Source: Welwitschia mirabilis | Lineage: Eukaryota; Gnetophyta; Gnetopsida; Welwitschiales | NCBI GenBank assembly: GCA_051453625.1 | Contig: JBOZIK010000001.1 | Span: forward strand, 175,671,174 to 175,735,173 | Direction of reading: 5' to 3' | DNA: 64,000 bases | In this document: one piece after another, positions 12,066 to 24,659 of the stretch | How the letters are laid out: each line of letters starts with the position of its first letter | Numbering within the stretch: position 1 is the stretch's first letter | Position numbers and translations under genes: made by a program | The notes under the pieces: model-generated | Databases searched by the model: none | Told to the model about the DNA's origin: nothing | Seen by the model: the letters and a program-made list of their open reading frames with translations, nothing else

Positions 12066-13460
12066 TAGCCTTATACTTAGCCTTGTCAATTCTTAACAAA
12101 GTGAGTAATCAACTATATTGTGAGTTAACTTAACTAAGATAACAACAACTAGAAAAATGTAATTTAAGTTCAATTTTATCATATAAGAATAGACATTAAA
12201 AACTAATTAACTAATACAAGGTAATCATAAGATTCCTACTTAAACACATCATGGTAAAATGAATAAATGTCATACACATACAAAAAGTCATAAAATATAA
12301 TGATGATAGCTCAGAAAATAATAATGTATATGCATAATTTAATATGGTAATGCTAAAACTAATGTTAAAAAACATAAGTAGTGATATCTCAAAGAATGAT
12401 GCATATAGATTCATTAATGTTTTCTACAAAGGATAAAGTATAAGAGTAAACATAACATTTTTCCTTTTTATGATCTAAAACATAGCTATAGGAAGACTAT
12501 ATCAGCATGATACTATGGTTCTACTAGAAAAAGTTTATAAAATTTATTTAATTAACATGAAATCATATCCAAATAACTCATCCTAGATATCTTATATGAA
12601 TGCTAAAAAAGGTATCCTACCCCCTCACAGGTGAAGTAAGACATCTTGAATTGCATAGAAAAAAAAGGATGATTTTCATCTTGGATGTCATGGGGATGAC
12701 ATACATGGAACAATAGTAAGTAAATGAGATGATCAGATAGAAAGGAAAAATCTAAAATAATGTAAAAGCAAGCAAGTAGTCAAAAAGTAATAAAAAGGGT
12801 AAAAAAAAAAAAGGTAAAAAGAAAAAAATTATCCTAAAAATCATGACCATGGTGAAAAAAAATTGATGGAAAAATGATGCTAAAAAGAAGAAAATTCACA
12901 ATGTAAAAAAAAAGAAATTCTCAAAAGAACTCCTTAAAGATGCCCAAACTCAGTAAGCCTAAAAAAGTAAGAAATGAAACTCAAAACATATTACTATCAC
13001 CTATCAAAAAGAGAAACAATAACCCTTATAGATAGAAGCAATAAGTAAAAGCAATAAGAAATGAATAAATGAACAGATCCATAATAATTTTTTTAAAAAG
13101 TGTGGAAATAACTTTGAAAAAACTAATCAAAATAGCTAAAGAAAAACACAATGAAAATGGATAATTGGGAATAAAAAGAAGATTTTCTATAACCCTAAAT
13201 TCTATCATAACAAATTCCCTTGATAAAAATCATAAAATTACTTAATGAAAAATGAATAAGAGTTTGTAAAAATTGATAAATTACCATTTGAATAGGAAAT
13301 GATTATGACAATGTTAAGTATGTCTAATGTTACCAAACAATCAATGATAAGATAAAAAAATAAAAAAACATGAAGTTACTAGCTCATATATCAAAACAAT
13401 ACTAGAATCTAGAAAAGTAGAATGTTCATGTGAAAGTACTATATGCAAAAAGGAGTCTAG
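12066..13460 (-). other. Element M spacer between integrase region and 3' LTR
   Basis: The position corresponds to the env-like region of Athila elements. It is rich in A-runs on the plus strand and shows no recognisable protein. The 60-67-codon minus frames at 12211 and 13026 have no visible motif. The purine-containing sequence AAGTATAAGGCTA on the minus strand next to the LTR is the likely polypurine tract; P has AAGTAAGGCACTA in the same place. Confidence 0.5.
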
Positions 13461-13696
13461 GAAATAAGCAATGCCTTTGATGATACTAGGGATACCATAG
13501 ATCTCATAGCCTTAAAGTAAAATTTTATTCTGCCATGATGAGGAAGTACAACTACTAATAGAGGAGTAAAGACCTATATAACATGGTTAACTAACCATCC
13601 AGTGGAGTTTTCAAGCTATCATATTACACTTCCAAAGCCTCCTCTTAGGAAAATTTTCCTCAGTGTTCTTGTGGTAGGATATCAGGGTGACCATGT
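13461..13696 (-). other. Conserved non-coding module (copy in M)
   Basis: About 235 bp, shared with P (35720-35965), N (50683-50912) and E (from 63563). Landmarks on the minus strand are CTCCACTGGATGG, then CTCCTCTATTAGTAGTTG and TCATCATGG. It is not open in any shared frame. Its place downstream of integrase is the same in all four elements. Confidence 0.7.
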
Positions 13697-14080
13697 TTTT
13701 AGTTTAGATATAAAAAATCATGGTCTTTTTTTCTTTTTTTTTTTAAGTAATCTTTATATTACTATCTACTCATTAAGATAAACATGAAGTAATAAAATGA
13801 GAAATAAGTAAGAACATGTAAAAATAACAAATTACTAACACCATTGAAATAGAGCTAAAATAACTAAGACATATTCCTTCTAAAGGAAGTTCATAGATAT
13901 ATGAATGTCTTAAGATTAAGTGAATCCAATGTTATTATCTTAAAATTCCCAAGTAAAATATTACTAATCATGAGGACTTCATAAAGTAAACATAAGTTAA
14001 GTTAAACATAATTAAGTGATCACATGATGTCTAATGAAGAAATGAGTTAAAAAGAAATTTAAAAAATGGTAAGACAAAGA

Positions 14081-14681
14081 TCCTCCTCATTAAGAAGGGA
14101 TTCCAAGACAAGTGATTCTATCATATTCAAGGTTTTATTGATAGATAACTCATAAATTTTTAACCTTTGTTTATTAACTTTTTAAATTTCTCTAGTATTT
14201 AGATCAGAGATTTTAGCTAAGTCATTGGAATGTACTTTTTCTATAAGATAAGGACCTAACTATTTAAAATTTAACTTATTATGTAAAAGGTGAACTCATG
14301 TATTGTATAAAAGGATAAGTTAACCAAGATTAAATTACGTATGAAGAATTTTTTATGTCATGTTGAACTTAGCTTGAGCTTATAAATGAGTTAATAATGT
14401 ATGGCATGAGTATTTTTTTCATCTAAATGATTAATTTAAGATAATCAAGTTATAAGATTTTCATCCAATTTTACAAGGTTAAGTTGATAACTAAATTAAT
14501 AGAAGTTATAGCACACATCAACTGGAAGATACACAATTTTCCATACATAAGTTCATATGGTGAGAAACCTAAAGAGTTATGCTAAGTAGTAGGATAAGTT
14601 TAAAGAACATCATTAAGTTTAAAGGATCTAGTTTTCTTATTCATAAAGACTAATTTTTGGATCATCCTTTTAATTTCTCTA
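14081..14681 (-). pseudogene. pol: Element M integrase, C-terminal part
   Basis: Integrase joins the element DNA to the host chromosome. On the minus strand from 14681: EIKRMIQKLVFMNKKTRSF and LNDVL, then HNSLGFSPYELMYGK, matching the YKTPLGMSPY-type region of plant Ty3 integrases, followed by LNLVKLDENL and the region that closes with the conserved FNGQ-type tail (seen better in P). The N-terminal part lies at 24996-25830; the split is due to the CACTA element. Several stops. Confidence 0.75.
14679..14681. repeat. CACTA target site duplication (left, CTA)
   Basis: CTA abuts the left end of the CACTA element and is repeated at 24996-24998. The matching uninterrupted site in P (about 32595, reverse complement TTTCTATTTGTATTT) has a single CTA, confirming the 3-bp duplication typical of CACTA elements. 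Confidence 0.85.
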
Positions 14682-14708
14682 CACCACTAGGAATATTAGC
14701 TTTTAAGG
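14682..14708 (+). repeat. CACTA left terminal inverted repeat
   Basis: Begins CACCACTAGG and ends CTTTTAAGG. It pairs with 24969-24995 at 20 of 27 positions. The fourth base is C instead of the expected T, a mutated terminus. Confidence 0.8.
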
Positions 14709-14880
14709 AATTTATTAAGATAAATGCCTTAAATATACAAATTTTTAAGGCATTTAATCTAATAAATGCCTTGCCTTAAATAAACCTTATGCTAAGTTAT
14801 TTAAGATGTTTATTTACAAAAACGCCTTAAATAATAGATGTTTTTTAAGGTATTTACAACAAACACCTTAAAAGATATGT
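14706..14880. repeat. CACTA left subterminal motif array
   Basis: Repeated AAGGCATTT or its complement AAATGCCTT in both orientations, e.g. ATAAATGCCTTAAAT, TTTTTAAGGCATTTAA, ATAAATGCCTTGCC and AACGCCTTAAAT. In CACTA elements such arrays bind the element's own regulatory protein. Confidence 0.75.
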
Positions 14881-15749
14881 AAAAAATTTAAAACAAGTTC
14901 AAGTTCACATTTTATCTTCGTGCTTCACTTCACACATTTCATCTTTGTGCTTTAAGTAAGCATTAGGATTTGTCAAAAAAGCAAAATTCATGAAACTCCT
15001 CTTCAATAGTGATTGCTTGTTGAGGCTAGAAAAGACTAAAAAGATTAGATAAATAAGAAATATTTCAAGACGTAGAGCAATCAATCACTCTCCTACTACA
15101 GTAATAATAAAGAGAAAATCGATCTTTTCATTTTAGAAATTTCTTCCTTTCTATTTGATAAAAGATAAAGAGATGATTTGCAACTAGTTTTGGATCCATA
15201 TATCTGAAATTACTGCTACTTTCTTATTGTAGTTTCAAATTTGATCTCTTATAATATTTTTTCATTAAAAGTTCAATCATTCATCTCACAGATTTAATAT
15301 CTTGTTTGATATGTTTCTTGAAAGATGACATCTCATGAAGAGTGAGAGATTATATTTAGTTAAGTAAGGAATGCTATAGCTTTGGCTTGTAAATGGCTCT
15401 AGAAAGCATTCTTAGATTATAGATTGTAATAGATGCATTTTAGAATACAATCCAGAAGGGGTAGATTATACAATCCAATAAATAATCTTGAAATGTCTAA
15501 TCCTCTTCTTTTTAAGGGAAAAAAAGGAATAAACATCTTTCTCTTAAGGCATTGATTAAGAGGATTCATGAATATCTAGCTTAATGCAGAGGCTTATAAA
15601 GATTTCTTTGAGAAGCTTACATTTTTCATTGACCATGGTATTACATTTTGGTAAACAGAGTGAGTCTGTAAGTCTATGAGCTATTCATTCATTTCTTAGA
15701 GTGTATTATTAATAGATGTCATTCATGTGGGATAATTCTATTATTGCAG
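14881..15749 (+). other. CACTA interior before the Aux/IAA exon: no gene recognised
   Basis: AT-rich. A short coding-looking stretch, NAEAYKDFFEKLTFFIDHG (about 15575-15630), precedes the exon but I do not recognise it. TTATTGCAG at 15741-15749 is a good splice acceptor for the following exon. Confidence 0.4.
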
Positions 15750-15891
15750 GTAAGTGTGAAATCCATGTAGTTCCAAGAAGGGATGACCTAACTAAGAGTA
15801 AGTTGATGGAGCTGCTACATAACTTAGAGTATGTTCTTACTTATAAAGGTAAAGATGAAGATTGGATGCTTATTAGAGACATGCCATAGGA
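15750..15891 (+). pseudogene. Captured Aux/IAA exon (PB1 domain), IAA8/IAA9-like fragment
   Basis: Aux/IAA proteins are nuclear repressors that bind auxin response factors through a C-terminal PB1 domain. The exon reads GKCEIHVVPRRDDL, SKLMELLHN, LEYVLTYKGKDEDWMLIRD and M-P-stop-E. The run EYVLTY..KD.DWML..D.PWE is the hallmark of the domain; the W codon of PWE is now TAG. The acceptor TTATTGCAG precedes it and a perfect donor GTAAGT (15892-15897) follows at the position where Aux/IAA genes have an intron. The exon with the degron and the last exon (...CKRL..MKG...) are not seen nearby. It sits inside the CACTA element, so it is most likely a captured gene fragment. Confidence 0.85.
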
Positions 15892-15945
15892 GTAAGTTTT
15901 CTCTCTATTTTATTAGCTTATATACATTAAAATGTAATAAGTAAA

Positions 15946-16096
15946 GGTAATTATGGGTAATTATCCTTTCATTGACAAATTATGTTCTGACATATTTACA
16001 CATACGTAAGATTACAAAAGTGTGTTTTATTGCCCATATTTAAAAGTATGAAATTATTATAATTGATATGAATTATGGGCAATTAGCCTAATTACC
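15946..16096. mobile_element. MITE-like palindrome-ended element, 151 bp
   Basis: The left end GGTAATTATGGGTAATTATC pairs with the right end GGGCAATTAGCCTAATTACC as an inverted repeat with few mismatches. Short, AT-rich and non-coding, it lies 55 bases after the Aux/IAA splice donor, in what would be the intron. I cannot settle a target duplication. Confidence 0.45.
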
Positions 16097-17086
16097 CTCT
16101 TTTAAAATTATGAAATTATGTTATATAAAGGATTTTTTCATTTCTAATATTTAGACCTCTTTAGCCCCTCATAGAAAGATTTCCTAAGCATTAGTTCTTC
16201 TTTTAGATACTCTTTCAAGGTATTTTCACGTCACCAGAAACTCTTGGAGAGTAGCCTTTGTGAAATTATGATTATTTTCATGTTAAACATGATCCACTCC
16301 TAGATTTTGATGGAATTTATAAGACATGAGAAGCCTCATCATATCCTTATGGAAAAAGTCCTAAAATATTCATACAAGTGGGTTTGGAATATTGATACAT
16401 ATCACCTATTACAAGATTGATGAAGTCAAGGGTTGATTTTTGGGTAGAATTCAAAAAGGTTTAATAAAAACAACTTTTGAATCTTGGAAGGATCAATGTG
16501 GTTATCCATCTAATTGAATTACATCCTTAGAGTTCTTATAAAAACTATTGATTTATCCATGTAGGCATGAATCTTTCCTTCTTCTTCAAAATATCTACCT
16601 ATGCTAAGTGGTCCATAATGAATCCACCAATGGCCAGTGCTAAAGACCAAAATATGTGCATGTTTTCAGGCCTTTGCCTTTTCATTAATGGTATCAATTT
16701 GAAGGTTTTCTTTGCTTTAATTTAGTTTTGTAAATGTTAGTGAAGAATTTTGCCTAGCAACATCTTCCATCATTTTCTTCTTGCCCTCTTTAATTATTCT
16801 CTATATTTTAGATTTTATGTCTTATAAACTCAAGGCTTTCTTAAGTTTCTTACAAAGTGCCTCTTCATACCTTTTCATATGCATGTTTCTTCTAAGCTAA
16901 TCTTGCTAGCACTTAATCACTACAACACTGCATTGTATAGGAGATGAAATAAATCAAATTGCTTCTAAATATGGAAGCATTTTTTTAATCAATGTTTTTG
17001 AATGTTTCTATGGGCTCATATTCCTATTATGACTATCTCTTTATAAAAGGGATACTATTTTCTATCAATACCAAGATTCATGTTTG
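16097..17086. other. CACTA interior: no gene recognised
   Basis: AT-rich sequence with no frame above 60 codons and no motif I recognise on either strand. Confidence 0.4.
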
Positions 17087-17318
17087 ATCCCATGGATTAA
17101 AACAATGTGCTACCTTTGATTTCTTATTCCCATTACATCCCCTTCGATATTCANNNNNNNNNNNNNNNNNNNNNNNNNNNNNNNNNNNNNNNNNNNNNNN
17201 NNNNNNNNNNNNNNNNNNNNNNNNNNNNNNNNNNNNNNNNNNNNNNNNNNNNNCCATTGATTAAAATAATGTATTTCCTTTGATTTCTTCTTTCTATTAG
17301 ATTCCCTTTGTTATTCAA
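17087..17318 (+). repeat. About 65-bp direct duplication across a 100-N gap
   Basis: 17087-17153 and 17254-17318 are diverged copies (CCATGGATTAAAACAATGTG versus CCATTGATTAAAATAATGTA, followed by CCTTTGATTTCTT in both). The 100 N between them (17154-17253) is a gap of unstated size. Confidence 0.75.
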
Positions 17319-19035
17319 ACTAAGGATATAGTAAACAAGAAGCACAATGTCAACATTATGTTAAGAGTATCACGGTATTCATTGAAATAATTTTTGTAGA
17401 ATCATACTTTTGTGATGCATTAAGGATTACAAGGCTTTACAATCTTTTGCATAATCATCAAATGTGCATGTATAATACATTCTGCGCCCTTTGAGATTAG
17501 ATGTAATGACAAACAGAAAATCATTAAAAGACTGACAGAAGAAGGTGAAAGCTAAGAATATAGCCATCAAGATTTCACAATATAAATAAAGCATAATAGC
17601 ATACAATAGAACATTTATCAGTGTCAATCAAACATCACTTATAAGGTGGATAGACTATCAAACATAGTTGAGACACTAAAGTATAGCAATTTGTCATGAA
17701 ATCCAGAGATGAATTTAATATGCAATATTAACAATAGATTGCATTAAGCATGCATATGCACATTATTTTGAGATTAAGTTTGGCATGACAATGATATTTT
17801 AACTTATCAGTAGTAGTGCATAATGAATGCTAGAAACCTAAGGAAATCATGAAAGTAACACAAGAAAAATTTTAAATCATGTGGAGCCACCATGAAGATT
17901 ATGGATCTATCAAACGCCACCACAAAACATTAGAAAAATGATGAATGAAACTCCTATGTAAGATGGCCTATTATTTTATTAATATTAAAACATTAATGAA
18001 AAATCTCAATAGAACTAACTCTAATCATTAAAAAATATAATTCATGTAAGAGATTTAGATCTACAAAGTATACACTTTGTGAATGATTTCAACACAATAA
18101 AATAAATAGTAAAAAATCACATAAACTTTACATCAAATCCCATTTAAGATATATACATGAACATCCAAAAGCAAATATGATAAATTGAAGATAGGCTTCA
18201 ATCACATGAGGTACTAACAACATAGATTCCACACAAGAAGGACTTCAAGTATTATCATTCATCAACATCACATGATATGAAAAGTTCCATAAGATCCCTA
18301 GATTTAAAAAAACCTTTTATGAACCAACATTACTAAGAAGTAAACGTATTTAAATTTTTAGTACATTGAAAACCTAGTATTAAATGATAAAAATGCATTG
18401 AAATGGGTTTGTATATACAAAATGATTCATCTTAGTCTATTAATACATCAATAAGGTTAATCTAATGACACATTTGCAACATTGACTAATATCTTCAAGT
18501 AAGATCTTAATGTAAAGTACAAGTAACCTAAAGTAGCTTATGACAAAGGGTAGATATCAATTAGTGATATTCTAACCTAAATACAAAAGTAAAAAATAAG
18601 GCTAATCATATCTAATTAATATAAGGACCTAAAATAAGGTAATATGTTAGACATTGTAATCAATAAATTCATGATAACATCTTAAAATAGCAAGCTACTA
18701 GAATGAATATGAACATGGAGTAATGGTTGATTAAATGCATTAGGGAATGGCCTATTGATAAAAAATGATGAAAATGTTTACATTGGTAAATAATAGATCT
18801 ATGAAAGAATGATATCATTAGCCACAAAGGGATCCAAAAGGAAAAAAAAAATTTATCTCCACATCATCTAGAACATATCTAAGATCCTTAGAATGTCATA
18901 AAAACATCTTCTGTCTAAAAGTGCTAGTACTTATGGATGTAAATGTGACTCTGTAAAGACTAGACATGCTAGCTTCTAATTGGTCTATTTTAAGAGACTC
19001 GCATTATGCAGAAATCATATGATTAGCAATGTAAG
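17319..19035. other. CACTA interior: no gene recognised
   Basis: Low-complexity AT-rich DNA. The 66-codon minus frame at 17427-17627 has no recognisable motif. Confidence 0.4.
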
Positions 19036-19278
19036 TTGTATTACCTTTCTGCTAAATGCCATTTCTTGAAAAATTTTTGCATAAAGGGTTTTTCTATCTT
19101 AGATCAGGGCATGAAATCCTTGGCCTTTTGGTTCCCAAAACCTACAAAAGTGAAGGTGGATAAATGCAGAGGGGTTACATATAAGATTGCAAAGAGGCTA
19201 AGACTCAACAAAGGATGTTTAGCATCAAATTTAGACATAGGTCTAATGTTGAGACTAGAGGTGGATATACATTTTTAA
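19036..19278 (+). CDS. Unrecognised 80-codon open frame inside CACTA
   Basis: Starts MYYLSAKCHFLKNF, contains FWFPKPTKVKVDKCRGV in the middle and ends near LMLRLEVDIHF. Its composition (several K/R, W, C, P) looks more protein-like than its surroundings. No domain is recognised. It could be a piece of a captured or transposase gene, or chance. Confidence 0.2.
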   Translation: MYYLSAKCHFLKNFCIKGFSILDQGMKSLAFWFPKPTKVKVDKCRGVTYKIAKRLRLNKGCLASNLDIGLMLRLEVDIHF

Positions 19279-21949
19279 AGGAATAACATAAACAATGATA
19301 GGCACTAAGAGTAAGAATTCTTAGTGATGGAAGATTACTCATCTCTAACAGTTTCGTAGGAAATAATAAAAATAACCTATGTTTATCTTCAAATAATCCT
19401 TAGTGATAACAACCTTTTTTTTTTTTTGTTCCCCCTACTTTTTTAATTGACCTCTAGCACTTTATTTTTAATTGTGATTGCCCTTTTACTCTATGACTCT
19501 AGATTTTTCTTGGCTCCACTTTGTCATCGTGGCTTCTTTTCCTCTAGATTACTAAATCTCTTGCATCTTTATTTTACATCGTGTGTGTCATATAATTTCA
19601 TTATATGTTGAAAAGTTTCATTTTGGAGATAGAACAATTGTGATGCTACTTTCAAATGATAAGTAATATATGTGACATTTTATGATATAACTATTCTCAA
19701 GGATACTTATAGTGGTGTCAAATTACAGAAGTGTGAAAACTTTTTTTTCCTTAATTAGTGGTCAAGTTCAAAATTGACGTGTTAAAAATTTAAAGTATGA
19801 TTTTTTTTTTTATCTTAGTAGTTACAAATCAGAATTATTATGTAAGAATCATGAATTTTCCATTTGTGTTCAATCATTTCAAATCATCATAATTAATATT
19901 TTATAGAAGAAGAAACAAGGAACATCTTATAAGAGTTTGAATGTTTAACAAAAACAAACTTCTTAAACATAATTGTAAAGTGCCAAGAATTATTCATCAT
20001 AAGAAATGCAAAATGTTAAAGTCTTATCTAGGTATCACCTATCTATTAATTATGAGAATTCTAATCATCCTCCACTTCCATTGTAAGTGTTAAAACTCAC
20101 ACTAGTTTCATTACATCTAAACATAATTTGTTTTTAGTCTCTAAAGAGAAGCTAAACTTTACTAAGAATATAGGATAGAGTGTAACTTTATCTAGCCTCT
20201 ATTAGTGGACCATGTAAGACCTAACATGAGTCTAACATGGAAAAAGCCCTTTGGCATTATATTACAAGTTATCACGATTAGCTTGGTGGAATAAGAAATT
20301 CACCATTACAATGTTAGCAATCTTGAACTATAGGGTTGCCTTGCACCTTGTTAACTCCCCTTACAAATACGTTTCCAATAGGTATTACCATATGGAAGTT
20401 TGATATCATGCTTTAAGCATACTTAAAGTTAACAAATAAAATGCGTAAAATCAATAACATTTCTTAAGGACATCAAAATCATAAAGTTCATTGGGTGTTA
20501 TGCCTTCTTAAAATAATTATAGTCATCTTAGAAATTATGACATTAATAGTGAAAACCATAGGAACACATGGTTTAAGGATATATGAAATCAATTAAATAC
20601 ATCAACAATTAATATTTTAGGTAGTAAAACATCAAGCATTTTAGAAATATTGGCAACGTGGATTATCCTTATAAGATATAGTGTAATCTATTAGTTAAAA
20701 GAATTCCAACACTTATAGTTAAAACGTTTGGTATGGTTTCTATATTTATAATATTTATGGCATTTATAGAAGGGATATTTTGCTTTAAACCTTCTAGTAT
20801 GTTACACTAGATCATCATGTGAGGAAAAGTAATACCACTTTCAATTTTGATGATAGCCACTAGCCTTCGAAGAAAGAAAGTCGTATTTAAATTTTTTTTA
20901 AGTTGAAGTGATAACATATGCAATTCTTATGTGCCTTTCCAGTAGATTCTTTTGCTATGAATAAGAAATTGGATTTTAGTGTGGTAAATGGGTGGATAAA
21001 ATGACCTGGTACTATGACTCTGATTCCCATTCTAGTTTTTTCATTTAACATATTTTCTGAGGATATACATATAAGAAAATGTATACTTTTGTAATTTGTC
21101 AAGAATACATTGCCAAAGAATTGAAGAAAAAGAATCAATTGGGTCTTGTTGTTGGTATAATCAATATGCAATGCAAAATACTCATGGAAAATAACTTGGT
21201 ATGATGCATCCATTGTCTATTAGATAATGGTGATCTCAATTGTCTATATTAAATACTACATAATTTATCTACAGTCTTATCTGAAAAGAACACTTAGTAA
21301 CTTTTGCTTAGTACATCTTTTTTATTCATTCTAAAATGCATGTTTAAATATGTAAAAGAATGACAAATGTTTTTTTCTCTTTTAATTGATTCAAACTCTC
21401 CAGTCTACAATTTCAAAATTGAAAGAGATTTCCATCAATAGTGTTGAAGATGTAAAACGTACTTTATCACAAGGCATAGAGAAATAAATAACCCATTAAC
21501 TAATGCCTAGGACCAATAAAGCCATTCATAGTGCATTATCAACATTCATTATGTTTCTTACCCTCTTGATGATGAGGAATGTTACATAAGATCCACTGAT
21601 GCTATTTTGATAGTTGCAAATCTTATTGATGTAGAAAGGGGGAATAAAACTAGAAAATAGGGCACTAGGTTAAATGAAAGTAATTTCATTAATAATACTT
21701 CAATGATCTTTGGACAATGTCGAAGGGATTTACTTAAGTATTAGAAAAGAAAGAAAACAGAAAAAAAAAAGCCTTTATAGAAATATTATCACATCTCCTT
21801 AATAACAAGAAATTTAAAAGATTATATGGAAGGAAGGGGTAGAAGGATTATGGTTTTAAATGTAAGCCTAGGGTAAGAACATTATTTTGACACACACGTC
21901 AATCTTAAATAGGCATCTCCTTATGTTATTATAAAATTTAAATCATTTA
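19279..21949. other. CACTA interior: no gene recognised
   Basis: Poly-T runs near 19413 and 19801 and AT-rich sequence. A 108-codon minus frame at 20887-21213 (begins MDASYQVIFHEYFALHID) is the longest frame of the element's centre but shows no motif I recognise. Confidence 0.35.
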
Positions 21950-23480
21950 AGGAAGTTTTAAACACACTAGAAATAAGACAGTCATCAAATTTACTAGCTA
22001 AAGAGCTATTATTGAAAAGAATGAAGCTATATCCATCAAAAATCATTTGGGAGATGAAAATATCTTGTTATGAAGAAGGTAATAGAAGAATATATAAATT
22101 CTAAAGGCCATATATAGTCAGGTTCTGAAAACATCAAAAGCTTCATTGCAAGTAGTGATTGGAGGAAGAATCTATGAGATCAAAAGGAAGGAAAAAATGA
22201 GAACTATAATTGCTCCTCTATTTTAACTCTTAACAAGGAGAAACCTAACCATAGAATATCTCTTATAGTTGATCCTACTATGCCTAGTAGATGGAGAGAT
22301 ATTTAGAAGTAGTATGAGATGCTCCTAAAAGAGTACAAAGTAGAAGTTAAGCTTTGGCAAGGTGAAATAAAGGCTGAGAGATATCAGTTGTTTTTGGAGA
22401 AGCTTCTACAAAAAGATGAGAATCATGTACCAAAGAAAAAGTAATATTGTTTCAATCTCAACATCTTAGAGATGCCTCCTCTTAAGATTAGACAACATGA
22501 ATTCAAAGAAAAATAACTGACAACATTGGAATCAAAGTCTACCTAATTTTAAAATAAGGGATTCCCCTGTTTATGATGACTTTGGCCTACATTAAATACT
22601 CCCAAACTTCTTCTTACTCTAAGGATATAATTATCATCTATTTGAAAATTTTAATAGTATAANNNNNNNNNNNNNNNNNNNNNNNNNNNNNNNNNNNNNN
22701 NNNNNNNNNNNNNNNNNNNNNNNNNNNNNNNNNNNNNNNNNNNNNNNNNNNNNNNNNNNNNNTTGAGGAAGTTTCAAACATAGTAGAAACAAGATGGGGT
22801 CATTGAATTTACTAGCTAAAGAGATATTAGTGAAAAGAAGGAAGCTACATCCATCAAGCAATCCTTTGAAAGATGAACATATTTTAGTTATGAAGAAGAA
22901 AGTAGGAGAATATATATGTTATAGAGGCCACATATATTTAGGTTTTAAAAACATCAAAAGCTCCATTACAAGTAGTGATAGGAGGGATAATCTATTAGAT
23001 AAAAAAGAAGGTAAAAATGAGAACTATAATTACTCCTCTATTTTGACTCTTATCGAGGAGGAACCTAATCATAGAATATCTCTTATAGTTGATTCTACTA
23101 TGTCTAGTAAATGGAGACATATTCAAAAGTAGTATGAGATGTTCTTAAAAGAGTATGAAGTAGAAGTTAAGCTTTGGCAAGAGGAAATAAAGACTAAGAG
23201 ATATTAGTTATTATTAAAGAAGCTTCTATAAAAAGATCAAAATCATGCACCAAAGTAAAATTAATACTGTTTCAATCTCAACATCTTATAGATGCCTTCT
23301 CTTGATATTTGAAACATGAATTTAAATGAAAATAAGTTATTAACATTGGAATCATAGTTTTCCTACTTTTAAAATAGGGGATTCCCCTATTTATGATAAC
23401 TTTGGTCCAAATTAAATAATTCCAAACCGTTGCTTACTCTAAGGATATAATTATCATCTATTTGATTATCTTGATAGTAT
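21950..23480 (+). pseudogene. Duplicated coding-like segment of unknown family inside CACTA
   Basis: 21950-22662 and 22763-23480 are diverged direct copies separated by a 100-N gap. In the second copy the frame 22794-23132 is open for 112 codons, with LLAKEILVKRRKLHPSS near the start, YICYRGHIYLGFKNI at about 38-52 and EEEPNHRISLIVDSTM at about 88-103. In the first copy the same peptide signals persist through stops: NHRISLIVDPTMPSRWRDI, then YEMLLKEYKVEVKLWQ and AERYQLFLEKLLQKDEN. That two diverged copies keep the same reading points to former protein coding. I do not recognise the family. Confidence 0.5.
22663..22762. other. Assembly gap (100 N)
   Basis: Unknown bases of unstated size at the junction between the two copies of the duplicated segment. 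Confidence 0.95.
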
Positions 23481-24659
23481 AAGTGATTTAGAACAAGTCT
23501 TTAGAAATAAAAAATAGGTTGTTCAAATCTATTTTTGCTTTCCTCTACTTCATTTTAAAGAAGAATCAGTGATTCCAAAAAGAGAGTTTCATTAGTTTTC
23601 AAACCAATGGATGCAATTGCAAAGCTATGTTCTATCTCTATGAGTCTTAAAATGATATCAAATTTAGGTGTTGATAACTTATGAAGTAACAAGAAGGTGA
23701 AACATGATATGTCCATGGAAAATTAAAATTTCTTAATGCTGAAAATTTGGAGCCTAGAAAATGAATTTCTAAAATAGAGGCAATTGACATATAAATAAAG
23801 ATTTGTATCTTAAAATTATACAACAAATTTCTTTAATAAAATTCCATGCTAAAATGATAAAAATATTACCAGTCTTTAGGGAATTATAGTGGGTCCATTC
23901 TTGATTCAATATTATATTCATCAATAAAAATCTAATTCAACATTAGTGAGATCTTTATATTTGAAAAGAAAGGAAATCATGGAAATTAAAATAGTTGTTA
24001 TACATGTGGTGGCTTCTAAGGATACCTAAAACAGGGCTATGAGAAAATACTTTTAGATTTCTTTAGAATTAAATGATCCCCTCAAAGGTTGTACTGGCAA
24101 TTAATTCTCTGGTCCTTTTAGATATGGAGATTCTAGATGTTTATATGGATTTCATTACCAAAGATGGGAGACCAAGCCTTACAAATGTTATTTACTAGCA
24201 TATCATAGTAGAAAACTTTTTTTCCTGAAGCACTTTTATCCTTTTTTGACTTATTCATTGAGCATAATATTCTAGATGTGGAGAATCTAATAGAAGCTTA
24301 GATATCTCTATAGAAAAGGAAAATTATTAAACATGAAAAATCAACATCGCTATGATCACGAAGATCCTCAAACAACCATGAAAAGCATGAGCTTTTTGGA
24401 GATAGGGCTAAAGGTTGAAATAATTCTCTTATTGCTGAAGCCTAGGTATTTCCATCTTCCTTAATTAGTTTTAGATATCAACAAGATTTAATATAATAAG
24501 GATGTTGGATACTCGATTTTGGAGAGCTACTCTTAAGGTTTGGAGAATTAGGATTCATGTCATGCACTGATGACATTCTATATGCTAACAGCCGAACAAA
24601 GCTTCCTCCATCATAATAAACTTTAATACAATAAACTTTTGTTGTATTGTTTTTTTTAA
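23481..24659 (+). other. CACTA interior: weak coding-like remnants, unrecognised
   Basis: Continues the duplicated segment. Short stretches such as LEQVFRNKK and INSLVLLDMEILDVYMDFI suggest decayed coding sequence, but no domain is recognised. The 67-codon minus frame at 24478-24681 runs into the subterminal array and is probably spurious. Confidence 0.3.

Noticed and set aside
12780-13030. A-rich tracts as origin or matrix-attachment features
   Set aside because: They are scattered poly-A stretches in a decayed spacer; nothing distinguishes them from general AT drift.
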